Origin: Elymus sibiricus
Lineage: Eukaryota > Streptophyta > Magnoliopsida > Poales > Poaceae
Assembly: GCA_039707655.1 (NCBI GenBank)
Contig: CM077664.1
Location: 197,340,195 to 197,404,194 of the forward strand
Direction of reading: 5' to 3'
DNA length: 64,000 bases
The notes beneath the pieces were generated by a model, which was given only the letters and a program-made list of their open reading frames with translations, had not been told where the DNA came from and searched no databases. Both the position numbers and the translations under genes were made by a program. Shown here one piece after another: positions 11,373 through 21,557 of the stretch (within the stretch, counting starts at the first letter, position 1; each line of letters begins with the position of its first letter).

Positions 11373-11870
11373 CTCGCCAAGGGGTCTCTCACCACCTCGG
11401 TTCCCGACCTGGTGGGCCGGGCTGAGGACCCCTAGGTCGGTTCCGTCCTAGGCCACATTGGACGACCCATGGAGGATTACGCGAAGACTCCGGAAGACTT
11501 GGCGTACAATACAAGAAGACGGGGCCATGGAGGAATCTACTTCCACCTATGTAGCCGACTATGATCTGTAACCCTAGGACCCTCGGTATGCTATATAAGT
11601 TAGGGGTCGGGCTCATAGATAGACACATTACAATCTCTCGGTACTTTACTTGTACTATGTACACACCCCAACGCAATATACACAAGCATGACATAGGGTA
11701 TTATCTCCTTTGTGAGAGCCCGAACCTGGATAAAATCTTGCCCCTATTACCTTCGTGCCAAGTCGTCTAGCTAGGATAACGTACAGAGGGATCATGGATC
11801 TACCGGATTAAGCTCCGACTGTGGTGGCCCATGCATGTCCTGCTAGGTGAACACCGCGGCTCGATGAGAG
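11373..11870 (+). mobile_element. Gypsy-type LTR fragment
   Basis: LTR-like sequence with TATA box TATATAAG (about 11,592) and a downstream GAACCTGGATAAAATCTTGC segment similar to the R/U5 part of Triticeae Gypsy LTRs. It is truncated, and a paired LTR was not found. Gag-like coding sequence follows immediately. Confidence 0.5.
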
Positions 11871-11920
11871 TATGTATCAACGCTCACATCGGTTCCGACA
11901 TGATCTTCGTGCCGGGGTAG

Positions 11921-12259
11921 ATGTTTGTCTTCGGCGTCGCCACCTTCGTCGCCAACTCGACCGGCCACTTGGGCCAGGTAGAGACCTTCACTTCAGGTCG
12001 GATCGTCAAATTCAGCAATCTGGAGTACTCTGCAGATTCCTGCAGAGAGCTGGTCCTCCAGGGTTTGGCATCTTGCCGAACCCAGGAGCAGCAAGAGTTG
12101 GTTCTCCCGATCTCGATGTCAGATTGGATCTTGGAGCAGCCGGAGGAGGTCGACTTCTTCGACCCACCCATCAACCATCTTATCACTAACGTTGAAGATC
12201 TCACCGGCGTCCTCGAGGGCGCCACCGGGGAAGCTGAAGGCATGGAAGAGGAACTTTGA
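11921..12259 (+). pseudogene. Gag-region ORF fragment of a Gypsy element
   Basis: A 112-codon open frame directly downstream of the Gypsy LTR fragment and in the same orientation. It begins M-F-V-F-G-V-A and ends in an acidic tail (E-G-A-T-G-E-A-E-G-M-E-E-E-L). No zinc knuckle, protease or RT follows. The next sequence is a hairpin element and unrelated DNA, so the retroelement is truncated here. I infer a gag or leader origin only from position and orientation. Codon use and GC content are higher than in the flanking AT-rich DNA. The alternative, a captured host exon, cannot be excluded. Confidence 0.4.
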
Positions 12260-12282
12260 CAAAATAAAATATCCAGGAGACA

Positions 12283-12400
12283 ATATAAAATAAAAATATG
12301 CCACGTTACCTGCCGGTAAATATAGACACAAGGCTAGGAGGGTAACTTTAACTTCTTAGTATATTTTCCAGCAGGTAACGTGGCATATTTTATTTTATCA
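12283..12400. repeat. Near-perfect hairpin (inverted repeat)
   Basis: The arm ATGCCACGTTACCTGC (to 12,313) pairs with GCAGGTAACGTGGCAT (from 12,371), extended on both sides by AT-rich pairing (ATAAAATAAAA). The loop is about 57 bp. The loop contains a 38-bp sequence that recurs at 13,069-13,106. Confidence 0.7.
12322..12359. repeat. 38-bp direct repeat, copy 1 (copy 2 at 13,069-13,106)
   Basis: ATAGACACAAGGCTAGGAG and the following TAACTTTAACTTCT are present at both places with two mismatches, 747 bp apart. The interval contains the Mutator-like MITE. Confidence 0.75.
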
Positions 12401-12555
12401 AAATTATAATATGGACCTAAATGGTTACTTCAAAAACTTGGACTGTCAAACCTGTATTTAACACGTGATTTACCATATTTTCCTCTCCTTTTGGTCAACA
12501 ACTTAACATGGTCTACTTGGTTGATAGTCTGTTATGTTGTTTCAACTGGAAGACT

Positions 12556-12960
12556 GAAAGTGTTCTTTTGCTCCCGAGCTCAAATGAGCTCGGGTGAACA
12601 TTAAAATCGAAAAAAGTGAAAAAATATTGAAAAAATTCTGAACTTTTTTTATTGTAACCTTTGACAAAAGTTTTCTATGCTTGAAAATTTTCATCACAAA
12701 ATGACATTCGTGGAAGTCATGGCAAAAAAAAAAAATCAGTACTCCAAAATGCTTTAAAAAATAGCATTTTTGGAGTATCGATTTTTTTTTTGCCACGACT
12801 TCCAGGAATGTTCATTCATGATAAATTTTTGCAAGCACATAGAACATTTGTCAAAGGTTACCATAAAAAAAAATCGCAAATTTTTAAATTTTTTTACTAG
12901 TTTTCCTGATTTTACTGTTCACCAGGAGCATTTGAGCTCGGGTGCAAATACTCCACGTCC
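12556..12960. mobile_element. Mutator-like MITE with 10-bp TSD
   Basis: A 405-bp foldback whose arms carry the subterminal palindrome GAGCTCAAATGAGCTC on the left and GAGCATTTGAGCTC on the right. The centre lies near 12,755. CTGGAAGACT is duplicated at 12,546-12,555 and 12,961-12,970. A 9-11 bp duplication is characteristic of Mutator-superfamily elements. A relative lies at about 62,031-62,394. Confidence 0.7.
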
Positions 12961-13106
12961 CTGGAAGACTTTGATTATAGTTGATCTTTTTTCCTTTTTG
13001 TGATAGAAAGCTTCATCTTTGCTTACAAGTTTTGTTGGTGTTGTTTTGTGCATGATGCCTTAATTCGAATAGACACAAGGCTAGGAGAGTAACTTTAACT
13101 TCTCAG

Positions 13107-13328
13107 AATGTATGTGCATTTCCATTTCCTTGAAGATGTTTCCAATGTTTTGCTGACTTATATTCTGCTATATGTGCTCTTTGTCAACTGGAACATAAAA
13201 GAACAAGAGTACGCACCGCCAGTTGATTAGAAAGACTAACATAACGTAGGTGCTCTTTTTCCTGCTCGGTGAGATGTATTTAATCAGTTATTGCTTACTG
13301 CCATCGATGGATGGACGTTTGCATCAAA
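13107..13328. other. Intergenic DNA
   Basis: No gene or repeat recognised between the 38-bp repeat copy and the poly-T that marks the LINE tail. Confidence 0.3.
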
Positions 13329-14232
13329 TTTTTTTTGACCCGCAAACCGTAGAACAATAGTTCTATGGTATATTTTCATTAATAAAAAAAACAAAGGTAT
13401 AGTACAAGGGGGAGGAGAAAGAAAGAAACAAAAAGGCCCCCAAGACAGAGGCTTGCCAGCTCTAGGAAATATGATCATGGATCTAAAAATTAGAGTCTAT
13501 CCACTGTGAAAAAGCATGACTATGCTTCTCTTTTATTTTGAAGCGCAGCAACTTGAGGTCTTGTTTAAGGTAGTATCTCCAGGCCTGAATTGATTGCTGC
13601 TGATCTCTGAAAATTTTGCCATTCCTTTGAGTCCAAATATTCCAGCATGCGAGGATGACAACTTCTGCAGCAAATTGCTTAGGGAGGAGTTCCATGGCAA
13701 ACAGTGCCTCCTCATAAACTGATGTACCTCTCTTTTTGCCAGGAACCAGAGTGTTCCAACATTCCCTTGCGAAGTTGCAATCCCATAACAAGTGCAATGT
13801 GGTTTCTTCTGCTAATTGGCTGCAGTTGGGGCAGAAAGGATTATCCAGTTGCATTCCTTTTCTTTTCAAGAGAGCTCTTGTGTTGATTCTGAATGAGCTA
13901 CCAGCCAGAAGAATATTTTGTGTTTAAGCCTGCTGGAAGTATTCCAGATTATCTTGAATATGGGGTGCCCTTCTTCTTCTCCCATCAGCCTCTTATACAT
14001 TTGAATGGAGGAAAACTTGCTGCTAGAGTTGCTGCAGGTCCATATATCATGCTCATTGGGGTTAAGCTGCGGCACAATGTCCCTTAGCTCATTAAGCTGT
14101 TCAAAAGCTTCAGCAGATAGAGGTAGGTGAAAATGCTCAGTCCAATCTTGGGAATTACTAAATTCATGCAATGAAAGAAGATCATTTACTGCAAATGAGT
14201 GTAGCTCAGGAAACTGCTGTTGTAAGGATTGT

Positions 14233-14263
<31 letters not shown>

Positions 14264-14270
14264 TCATCAT
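13329..14270 (-). pseudogene. 3' end of a LINE (zf-RVT region), minus strand
   Basis: On the minus strand two overlapping frames encode the C-terminal part of an L1-type plant LINE ORF2. One frame (14,270-13,866) contains the stretch I-F-F-W-L-V typical of the segment before the zinc-binding domain. The next (13,869-13,483) contains C-P-N-C-S-Q-L-A-E-E-T-T-L-H-L-L-W-D-C, the zf-RVT zinc-binding motif, then V-I-L-A-C-W-N-I-W-T-Q-R-N. The two are separated by a frameshift near 13,880. A 3' UTR and an A-tail (poly-T at 13,329-13,336 on the plus strand) follow. RT and endonuclease are absent, so the copy is 5'-truncated close to the poly-C tract. No clear TSD was found. Confidence 0.75.
14233..14260. 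repeat. 28-bp C homopolymer
   Basis: An uninterrupted run of 28 C on the plus strand (G on the minus strand) at the 5' truncation edge of the LINE fragment. It is the longest mononucleotide G/C run in the window. Confidence 0.9.
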
Positions 14271-14989
14271 CAGAATGTTTGCTTTTGATCCACCTTATTG
14301 TATGGATAAGCCAGGCAACATTTTCCTATCCATAGCTCTGTATTTCTGACCTATTTAGTTTGTGATCAGTTATAGGTAAACTGGGAGCCCCTTCTACTTT
14401 TTAAACTCAGGTGTGGTGGTTTCATCGGCGGCACAACAGCACGGCAGTCGGTTGCGAGGGGAGGAAGATGGTAAACCAGAAAGCTATGACAAAACATGAC
14501 CAAGGGCTGCTATGCTGTCTTTTCAGGGGCAGCATTATCTTTTGTTCGGGGTCTGTGGTGATAAGAGTATAGCATGATGATCATAGTGCTTTGTTTAGAA
14601 AATCGTGAGAGAGGGGGTCATGGTATAGTAGTTCTTTACATTGAAATGAAGCCTTGAGTGTGTGAAATGAAACTGGTCAGTGTTGTGTATCATAAAAAAG
14701 GTTAACGGTGTAGCTGTTTGTGAGGAAATGAAGCAACGTTGAGCGTCTGATATGAAACACTGTTTGGTGCTATATTATCACAAAAATGTTACTTAACCGA
14801 CTTGGCGACTTGTATCGTGTGAATAAAAGAGAAGAATTTCTTTAGATGCGCAGTGTAACCTTGGCGGTGGTGTGTCCCTCTCTGAGTCTCTACTACTAAC
14901 TTGCAATATTATCTTGACAACACATTTACAAGGATCACGCACTGTGATTTCAAGAATGCGACAATGTTGCGCAGCACGCCTCCCAGCTA
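14271..14989. other. Intergenic DNA
   Basis: No coding sequence recognised. It contains two similar stretches around GAAATGAAGC..TTGAG.GT.TGA.ATGAAAC (about 14,644 and 14,725), suggesting a short diverged duplication of about 80 bp. Confidence 0.35.
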
Positions 14990-15025
14990 CTCCCTCCGTT
15001 CCTAAATATATGACGTGTTGGTAGT
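14990..15025 (+). mobile_element. Stowaway MITE terminus (fragment)
   Basis: TACTCCCTCCGTTCCTAAAT is the conserved terminal sequence of Triticeae Stowaway (Tc1/mariner) MITEs. The opposite terminus was not found nearby. Confidence 0.55.
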
Positions 15026-15857
15026 TCGAGTAGTTGTCAATATAATCAAAGACCCCATTACTAATATAACGTGCATAAAGTAGGATTGCAAGCGTTTAAA
15101 CAAACAGGAAGCATGCAGCAAAACTAATGACAGATATGCATGCGCGGGCATTTTCCTGGAGCTTGCTGATCAATTCAGGAGCAAGTATTCAGATATTTCA
15201 TCAAACAGGAAGCATGACACCGCAGCTTGGTGAAGCTAATACAGAAAGAGTAGGGAGACGGGAGGGGAGAGGAAAGGAGAGAAGATGACATGCCACACTC
15301 TTTCTAGGTAACAAGCAGAGAAAATATTGTATGCATGCACAAACACTTAAAGCACAAGGACATTGGCATGGATATAGCTCTGATTTTATAGCTAAATGGA
15401 TTTTAACAAAGACATTTGCCTCACAAAATGTACCTGGAAGCTCACTCTAGAGAAAACCAATGCATAAGCTGATTCTGAGCTCAACAATGACCAAAACCGA
15501 CAAAACAACTGGAAAGACATCTATCCAGTACTGCAATTGAGGAACTTCCACTGTAAAGAGCAAAATATAAACCAAAATAAATATGGTTTTAATCATTCAT
15601 GAAAGCTAAACCCGTGGTTCTTAACCTGAACTTAAACACAGTCAGGATCATAAAAGGTAAGATGACAATGACAGCACACGCAGTATCAAACATCTTCAAG
15701 TTGAAGGCAAGAACATACTACTGTACAAAAAATTCCCTCAAAAGGGAAAAGAAAAGCTACTTATTATCCTATCAAATAACATAATTTACACGTGGACTAA
15801 AATGCCGCGGGATAATAGCCACAGGCCATGCACATGCGTGGGACCAGCTAATCAGCA
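15026..15857. other. Intergenic DNA downstream of the host gene
   Basis: No gene recognised. It shares CATCAAACAGGAAGCATG-like words at about 15,105 and 15,200 as a weak duplication. It lies downstream of the minus-strand gene and may include its distal 3' flank. Confidence 0.3.
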
Positions 15858-15860
15858 TAA

Positions 15861-16153
15861 GGCCCTGTACAACGGCGGGTGCTTAGACAGCTGCCTGAGA
15901 AAAAAAACCAGTTTTTTTCCTTGAGACTGGATTACACGGGTGCTTAGAAAGGAGGTGGAAGCAAACTTTTGCTTCGGTGCCAGCCCGGTGCTTGGACAAT
16001 AACTGCTCCCTTCAAGTCAGTGCATCCATCGGCAGAGGAAAAAAAGAGCACAGCTAGCACCCCACACCAAGCACTCTACGTTGTGGAGCAACAAAATTAC
16101 CGAGAAGCAGCACAGCTAGCACCGGCGGACTGGCACCTGCGTTGTACAAGGCC
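15861..16153. mobile_element. Tourist-like MITE beside the gene stop codon
   Basis: A 293-bp element with ends GGCCCTGTACAACG and CGTTGTACAAGGCC, flanked by TAA at 15,858-15,860 and 16,154-16,156. TIR and TSD fit PIF/Harbinger Tourist. Internal GCTTAGACAGCTG and GCACCGG.. arms also pair. It lies 51 bp downstream of the stop codon of the minus-strand gene and probably forms part of its 3' UTR or terminator region. Confidence 0.75.
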
Positions 16154-16204
16154 TAAAAATGCTCCTAGGCTGCTAGCCTACGCAGTTCAGCACTTCAACC
16201 AGCT

Positions 16205-18307
16205 CTAGTCAAGAAAAAAGGCTACCATATCTTTCAGGCTGCTCTTCTTTTTCGCCACAGGCACCCCCTGCACTTGCGCTACAGTCTTCTGCCAGTCGTT
16301 TTTCTGCCGCGGTGCAAGATTCACATTCACGGTCCTTGGTGCCACAGCCTCGGGTTTATTTTCATGGGCTGCAGGTTCACTATTCCACAGGGGTCCCAGC
16401 AATATGTTCATCATATCCTCAGCGACATCACCAGTCATCTTGACACTTGGTGGACGCTCTGGCTCTTCATGTCTCTTGTTCTTGTCTACGCTGTACTCGC
16501 TTGGAGTTCCATCCGTGGTAGTTGCCGTGCACTGCATCAATCCCTTTGTCGACCAAGTGCTTGATGATTCTCCTGTATCAGCTGAAGTAGGTACTGGAGG
16601 ACGTGGAGGATGCTCTTCATACCGGGCTGTTTTTGTGGTCCGTACGTCTTGTAGCTTCTCTTTATCAGCATTTACAATCTGCATCATGTAAATGCATCAG
16701 AATACCTTCAGTGGTATACTTAGTTACTTAAAGCAAAACTTTGATTAGGATTGACAGTTTACTAGGGAGCCAGACAATATAAAAAAATGGGGCGAAAAGT
16801 TGTAAATTATTTTTTATCTTGCAATGAAACTAGGGCCTCAGTTCAATGGAGAAGATGTTAGCACTCAGAATAAGTCTCCTACTCCCTCCGTCCCGAATTA
16901 CTTGTCGCAGAAATGGACAGACCTCTTGAGAGTTGCATGACAAATATTATCAAGGTGCAAGCCAGATCGGTCCATGAGAAGTATTCACTAGGGTCACTCC
17001 TAAGCATAATGGGGCCATTGCCTATTGGCAAAGGTCATTTTTTTCCTATTATTTCTATAAAACAAGTAATGAGTTGTACTGGATCTGCCTGCGTCAATCA
17101 ACAATAAAGCTAATAAATTGACACGCACTGAATAATTCTCAGATGTTCGGAGCATGAGCCAGCGTATTTAAGGTGAATTGCATAACAACACCAAAAGATG
17201 TGTCAAACCTGAAGACAAGTAAAACAACAAAAATGCAATAAGAATTATGGTTTACCTCTTCAGCTATGCTCACAAGATCTTCCACAGTAAGCTCTATCTC
17301 ATCATCAGTTGTACCTAATGACAATGCTTCTGATCCAACATTATCCGGCTTTTGTTTCCTGCTATTCTTCGGAGCAGCTCTGCCAGTCACTTTTGTGACA
17401 TTCTTACGGGTTGTTTTCTCAATTTCTTCAAGTTCATCTTTGGCAGAATAATCAGCACCATCGCGCTTTCTTCTGGTCTTTTCTCTACCCTGACATCGCT
17501 GCAAAGCTCTGGAATTGCCAGCACTAAGCTCTATCTCATCATCAGTTATTCCTGATGACGATGCATCTGATCCCACATCCTCCAGCATCCGTTTCCTGCC
17601 ATTCTTTGGAGCAGCTCTTCCACTAACTTTCCTCTCATTCTTGCAAGTTATTTTCTCGATTTCGTCAAATTCATCTCTGACAGCACGATCAGCATCCTTG
17701 CTCTTTCTCCTGGCCTTTTCTTTACCCTGGCATCGCTGCAACGCTTTCGCATCCTCTGTATCCGCAATTTTTATCTTCCTTCTGATGGGCTTGGTCTGAT
17801 CTAGAGCCCCTGATTGCTTATCAGAATCCACCGCCTGCTTATTCCGATGCTCAGTCTTCGACACTTCATTGCTTGAGCACGGTTTCATCATCCAGGCAGG
17901 TAGACATCGCCGATTATCAGGGCATGCTTCAGCCATCTTCAAAGACAGGCCAACAGAGCATACACAATCCCCTGAATCTGAACTACCCAGTCTCAGTAGC
18001 AAAACAAATCAAGAAATTGATCGTGATTTTGTGAACGAGACGATCTGCAACAATCAGCCACCTGCACAAGAATTAGAGCCTGAATAAACTATATGTCGAA
18101 TTTTCTCATCGTAAACAAACCCCCGTTGCCCCTCAAACTTAACTACATCGCACTACCAAGAAAGAAAGAAAGAAAGAAGGCGAAATAAAAGGAAGGGGGC
18201 CCTAGCCCGATCCAACCCTAGAACCCAAGAAGCGCCAATTTCCCCCGCTCCGAGGGCCCCAAGATCCGATCTTTCCGACGGAGCGACGCCGGAGGAGTCA
18301 CCGGCAT
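16205..18307 (-). CDS. Uncharacterised lysine-rich, probably nuclear protein, spliced host gene
   Basis: This is the only convincing host gene. Likely coding exons on the minus strand are 17,991-17,256 and 16,678-16,205. They are joined by a 577-bp intron with GTAAAC donor and ATGCAG acceptor in phase 0. An upstream exon 18,307-18,225 (ATG, GT donor at 18,224, AG acceptor at 17,993-17,992) keeps the frame and would give 430 residues. If it is non-coding, the first in-frame ATG is at 17,936 (384 residues). The protein starts near C-L-P-A-W-M-M-K and is rich in Lys, Arg, Asp and Glu. It carries several basic clusters (I-R-R-K-I-K-I, G-R-K-R-M), a tandem duplication of 79 residues and a Pro-rich stretch (P-P-R-P-P-V-P). 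It ends S-L-K-D-M-V-A-F-F-L-D. No catalytic domain is recognised. Nuclear localisation is inferred from composition only. No internal stop is seen. Confidence 0.6.
16880..16916 (+). mobile_element. Stowaway MITE terminus inside the intron
   Basis: TACTCCCTCCGTCCCGAATT followed by ACTTGTCGCAG is a Stowaway terminal motif. Only one end is visible, inside the 577-bp intron of the host gene. Confidence 0.6.
17274..17747 (-). repeat. 237-bp in-frame tandem duplication within the host gene
   Basis: Copy 1 (17,747-17,511) and copy 2 (17,510-17,274) encode two diverged versions of a 79-residue module. It starts with A-L-Q-R-C-Q-G, passes G-R-A-A-P-K-N and ends T-D-D-E-I-E-L. Reading frame is kept across the junction. 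Confidence 0.85.
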
Positions 18308-18600
18308 CTGACCCCGCCCCACCTTCTTGTTAGCTGGTTGAGGGGAGAGGGAAAGCGAGGAAAATCGGGTGTGCCGCGTGGCCGTGGCCGTGGGATTACC
18401 TCAATCAGGAGCCTACGTGGCCAACGGTGCGGTATGGGATTGCCGCAGTGGTTGGTAGGAGCTCCGGTCAGTGAGACCCTACGGCGGGGCGGAGCGGCTC
18501 GCCCAAGGCCGGCGGAGGACGAGACGACGGATTGGGATTTGGAAACTCTTTACGTTGCCTTGACCAGGGGGCAGCTTGAAAGTCGGAGCAACTAAAGCGG
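18160..18600 (-). promoter_or_regulatory. GC-rich 5' region / probable promoter and leader of the host gene
   Basis: A GC-rich stretch immediately upstream of the coding exons, with GGGTTCTAGGGTTGGATCGG on the minus strand, a composition common in grass 5' UTRs. It includes an AAAG tetranucleotide run (18,162-18,180) in the putative first intron and the candidate first ATG at 18,307. No clear TATA box was identified, so the transcription start is unknown. Confidence 0.4.
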
Positions 18601-18679
18601 CCCCAAACGGCTCATTGTCTCGTTCGTATTGGTGAACTTTTCGAAGGTCCAGTAATTGCAGGGAAATTTCTATATTTTC

Positions 18680-18816
18680 AGAAAAGTCTGAAATAAACCT
18701 TTAATTCGTACTCTCAGTCTAAATCAAACCCTAAACTCAAAATCCCTGAAATTAGCACCCTGTACTTTCAAATCCCAGTCTATCCCGATTGATTTCTGCT
18801 AAATACTACTTGTTTG
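18680..18816 (+). repeat. Left arm of a long terminal inverted repeat
   Basis: From AGAAAAGTCTGAAATAAACC to CTTGTTTG, about 137 bp. It is the reverse complement, with about 15 percent differences and small gaps by eye, of 22,486-22,620. The two arms bound a 3.9 kb composite region lying head-on to the host gene promoter. Confidence 0.7.
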
Positions 18817-19310
18817 TGTCAAGGCCACGGGTGAAATGGGCCCTCCAGCGCACCGCGACACGGCCTCGCCAACGGCTCGGCCCACCAGACAGAGAAGGCC
18901 CAACAACAGAGTCCAAGGGCCGGAGTGGGTGTGAACCTACTCCTCTCCATCGACTACTTAAGCGAGCTCCACACGCAAGCACAGGTATCCAGTGGATCAA
19001 CGAACCCGGCGGCGGCGGCTACTGTCTTTCCCCTTCCTTCCTCCAATTCGTGTATCCCCAATTTGTACCCTAAATTGCCACTGAATTCGTATGAGAAGCA
19101 ATAGATCGTGAGGATTACCAGTGGGTTGTTAACATCTGGTACTCAGAGCCTTTGATCCACACCCTGGCGCGTCTGGTGGAGACGCGGCTGCAAAAATCGA
19201 TCAAGGATCGCATCGCGGCCATGGATCCCTCCTTCAAGGACTATTTCGACAAGCTAAACGGCTCCCTCGAAGCAATCCACGCCGACATCCGCTCCGTTGG
19301 GAAAAGGACA
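18817..19310 (+). mobile_element. LTR-retrotransposon 5' relic with PBS and gag start
   Basis: LTR-like sequence ends near 19,136 (GTTGTTAACA). A primer-binding-site-like motif TGGTACTCAGAGCC follows at 19,137-19,150 (initiator tRNA-Met type TGGTATCAGAGCC with one insertion). A coding-looking frame then begins, including M-D-P-S-F-K-D-Y-F-D-K-L-N-G-S from 19,221. The frame is lost near 19,310. Only the 5' end of the element is present. Confidence 0.5.
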
Positions 19311-20125
19311 ATCCTGATAAAAAATCACACTTACCTCACTGACCACATGGGCCTATACGTCATCTCCCAATTTCATCCCACTCTCTGTTTCTGTTTCTTC
19401 TATATCTATCTTTTTCCTTGGCCAGATAATCATTACAATATGCTAATTACGGTTCCGAAAAGAAAAGAAGAGACAGAGGAATTAGGATTCGGAAGTAGCC
19501 CAACATGAATGGATCTTGAACATACGTACACTGTAGGCATGAACTCTTGGCGTGGCGGACGCCATGGCTTCATGACCTCCGCCACACAAGAGCAATCAGT
19601 GTGCAGAATAGAGCCGCAGGCAACGTGAACACGGTCGACTCTGGCGGCAAGGCGGCAAGGTGCCAGTGCACGAACTGCGTGAGGGCATCAGCCGAGCAAT
19701 AAGTACCAGACTACCTCGCCGTACCCGTGCGCGCCGCGTTCCTTGGGTAGGGCTCACTGCCGCTCAACTCGCTCCTGCTGGCTGTGCGCCACATGCCGGA
19801 CGTGGTCGTCGATAGCTACGATAGGTGCGGCGCGGTCTTCGACCGGGCGAGCAGGCTGCTGTTGCGCTCGCGGGGCCGCGCATGTCATTATGCGCGGCCG
19901 TCGTCGAGGAACCGAGACTGACACACGAGCTCGCCGCGTACAGCGTGGCTTCCTGGCAGTGCCCATCGGCGCGGTGGCGGGGAAGAAGGCCCGCGCCATA
20001 GCGCACCTCGGCGAGCACATGGCGGCCGGCGTGGAGGTTGCTGCCGACGACCTGCCATCTTGACGCGATGGATGAAATCCGGAGGTGCGCATGGTAGGTA
20101 TCAGTAGCTGCGTGTGATGAGTGAT
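19311..20125 (+). pseudogene. GC-rich gene-like fragment, function unknown
   Basis: Between about 19,560 and 20,065 the sequence is GC-rich and codon-like. The frame starting near 19,752 reads L-P-L-N-S-L-L-L-A-V-R-H-M-P-D-V-V-V-D-S, and continues with Y-D-R-C-G-A-V-F-D-R-A. After a frame change near 19,880, another frame reads S-L-C-A-A-V-V-E-E-P. No intact ORF, start or splice structure is evident, and I do not recognise the family. It lies between the inverted-repeat arms beside a retroelement relic, so a captured and decayed exon fragment is the best guess. A random GC-rich stretch is the alternative. A solo LTR inserted just after it, and the 3' continuation would be at 22,264. Confidence 0.35.
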
Positions 20126-21547
20126 GTCACTGTAGGAGATATGCCCTAGAGGCAATAATAAATGTTATTATTTATCTCCATGTTTGTAGTTAAGTTTATA
20201 TTCCGTGCTATAACTGCTATGGTTCTCGAGTCTGCAATAACCACGAGGCTCGGAGGAAGACTCATATGCACGTGTGGAATAATAAACGGTAAAAAGTATT
20301 CCTAGTCTGGCCTCTAAGACTAGCTCAAGTGTTGCATGATGGTTCTGTTTTCCTGATCATGGGCATGACTATGCCGGCAACTTTGAGGGCACAATGTTAG
20401 AAGAACACTTGTGTTGAATCGACCCGAATTGATGTTATGCTATGAGATACATTCGTCACAAGTTAATGGTTAATAACACAGAGAAAGTTTACGTTTGCAT
20501 AATTCCTTAGACCATGAGAGTGTCGAGTTTCTTCATGCTTGCTTCATGAACTTTGGGGTTGTTAAACGTCATCCGTAAATGGGTGGCTATTACGGCGGCT
20601 TATGGGTTCATGGAAAAGTGTGTCAAGGGACTTGATAGCTCAAGATTGGGATTTGCTCCTCCGACGATGGAGAGATATTCTTTGGGCCCTCTCGGTGTTA
20701 CGGTATCCACCATCGTCTGGCCAGACACATTGTGATTTGATCACAGGGATGCCGGAACACGGGAACAAGAAAAAAGAACAAAACCGGCAACGAGGTAACT
20801 GGCATAGTGGACAAGTTGTTGATCCACGGGGATGCCGGTAAATCTCACCTCGGGTTTTGTAACATATCGCGAAGCAACATGAATAGCACACGGCAACTGG
20901 AGGTTCACTCGAATATTTATTCGTGTGGGTTAGTGGGTATAGGGGTCAATATGGGTGTCCACGGCTCCGATGTTGATCATTGATCGGAAAGAGTTCCGAT
21001 CATGTCTATGCTTCACCGAACCTATAGGGTCACACGCTTAAGGGTCATCTATCTGCTGAATACTAGACAGGGAGTCTGAGAGAAAGTCACCGGAAAAGTT
21101 TCGGAGACAGCGGAAAAGTTCCGGAGAGAGAGCACCGGAATAGTTTCGGTAAAACTGAAAAGTTGTTTCAGGGTATACCATTAAGTCAAATTGGTTTCGG
21201 CACAGGCCTGGAAATTCTTGGAGGGTGCCAGAATTGTTCTGGGAACTTCTGGGATTTTTTGGAGAAAAAACCCGGAAATGTTCCGGAGCTGCCGGAACCG
21301 CTTTGGTTACTTTTCGCAGATAAAAATCACTAATCCGGAATTGTTTTGGAACACGTCCAAAATCATTTTAGTGGGTACTGGAATTATTCTAAGACCCACA
21401 GGAATATTTTCGGATTTAACGGTCGCGGAAAAATGTTTCCGTGAATAGTGAAAGTGCTTTTTGGGTGGCTTCTTGGAGAAGCCACCTTGAGGGCCTTTTG
21501 GTATTTTTCCCCTTGGCTTCTTGGAGAAGCCACCCTTGGGCTTGACC

Positions 21548-21557
21548 TATAAATAGG
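21548..21557 (+). promoter_or_regulatory. TATA box of the solo LTR
   Basis: CTATAAATAG lies about 30 bp upstream of the ACACTCTTTCTC transcript-start-like sequence, as expected for a Copia LTR promoter. Confidence 0.55.
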
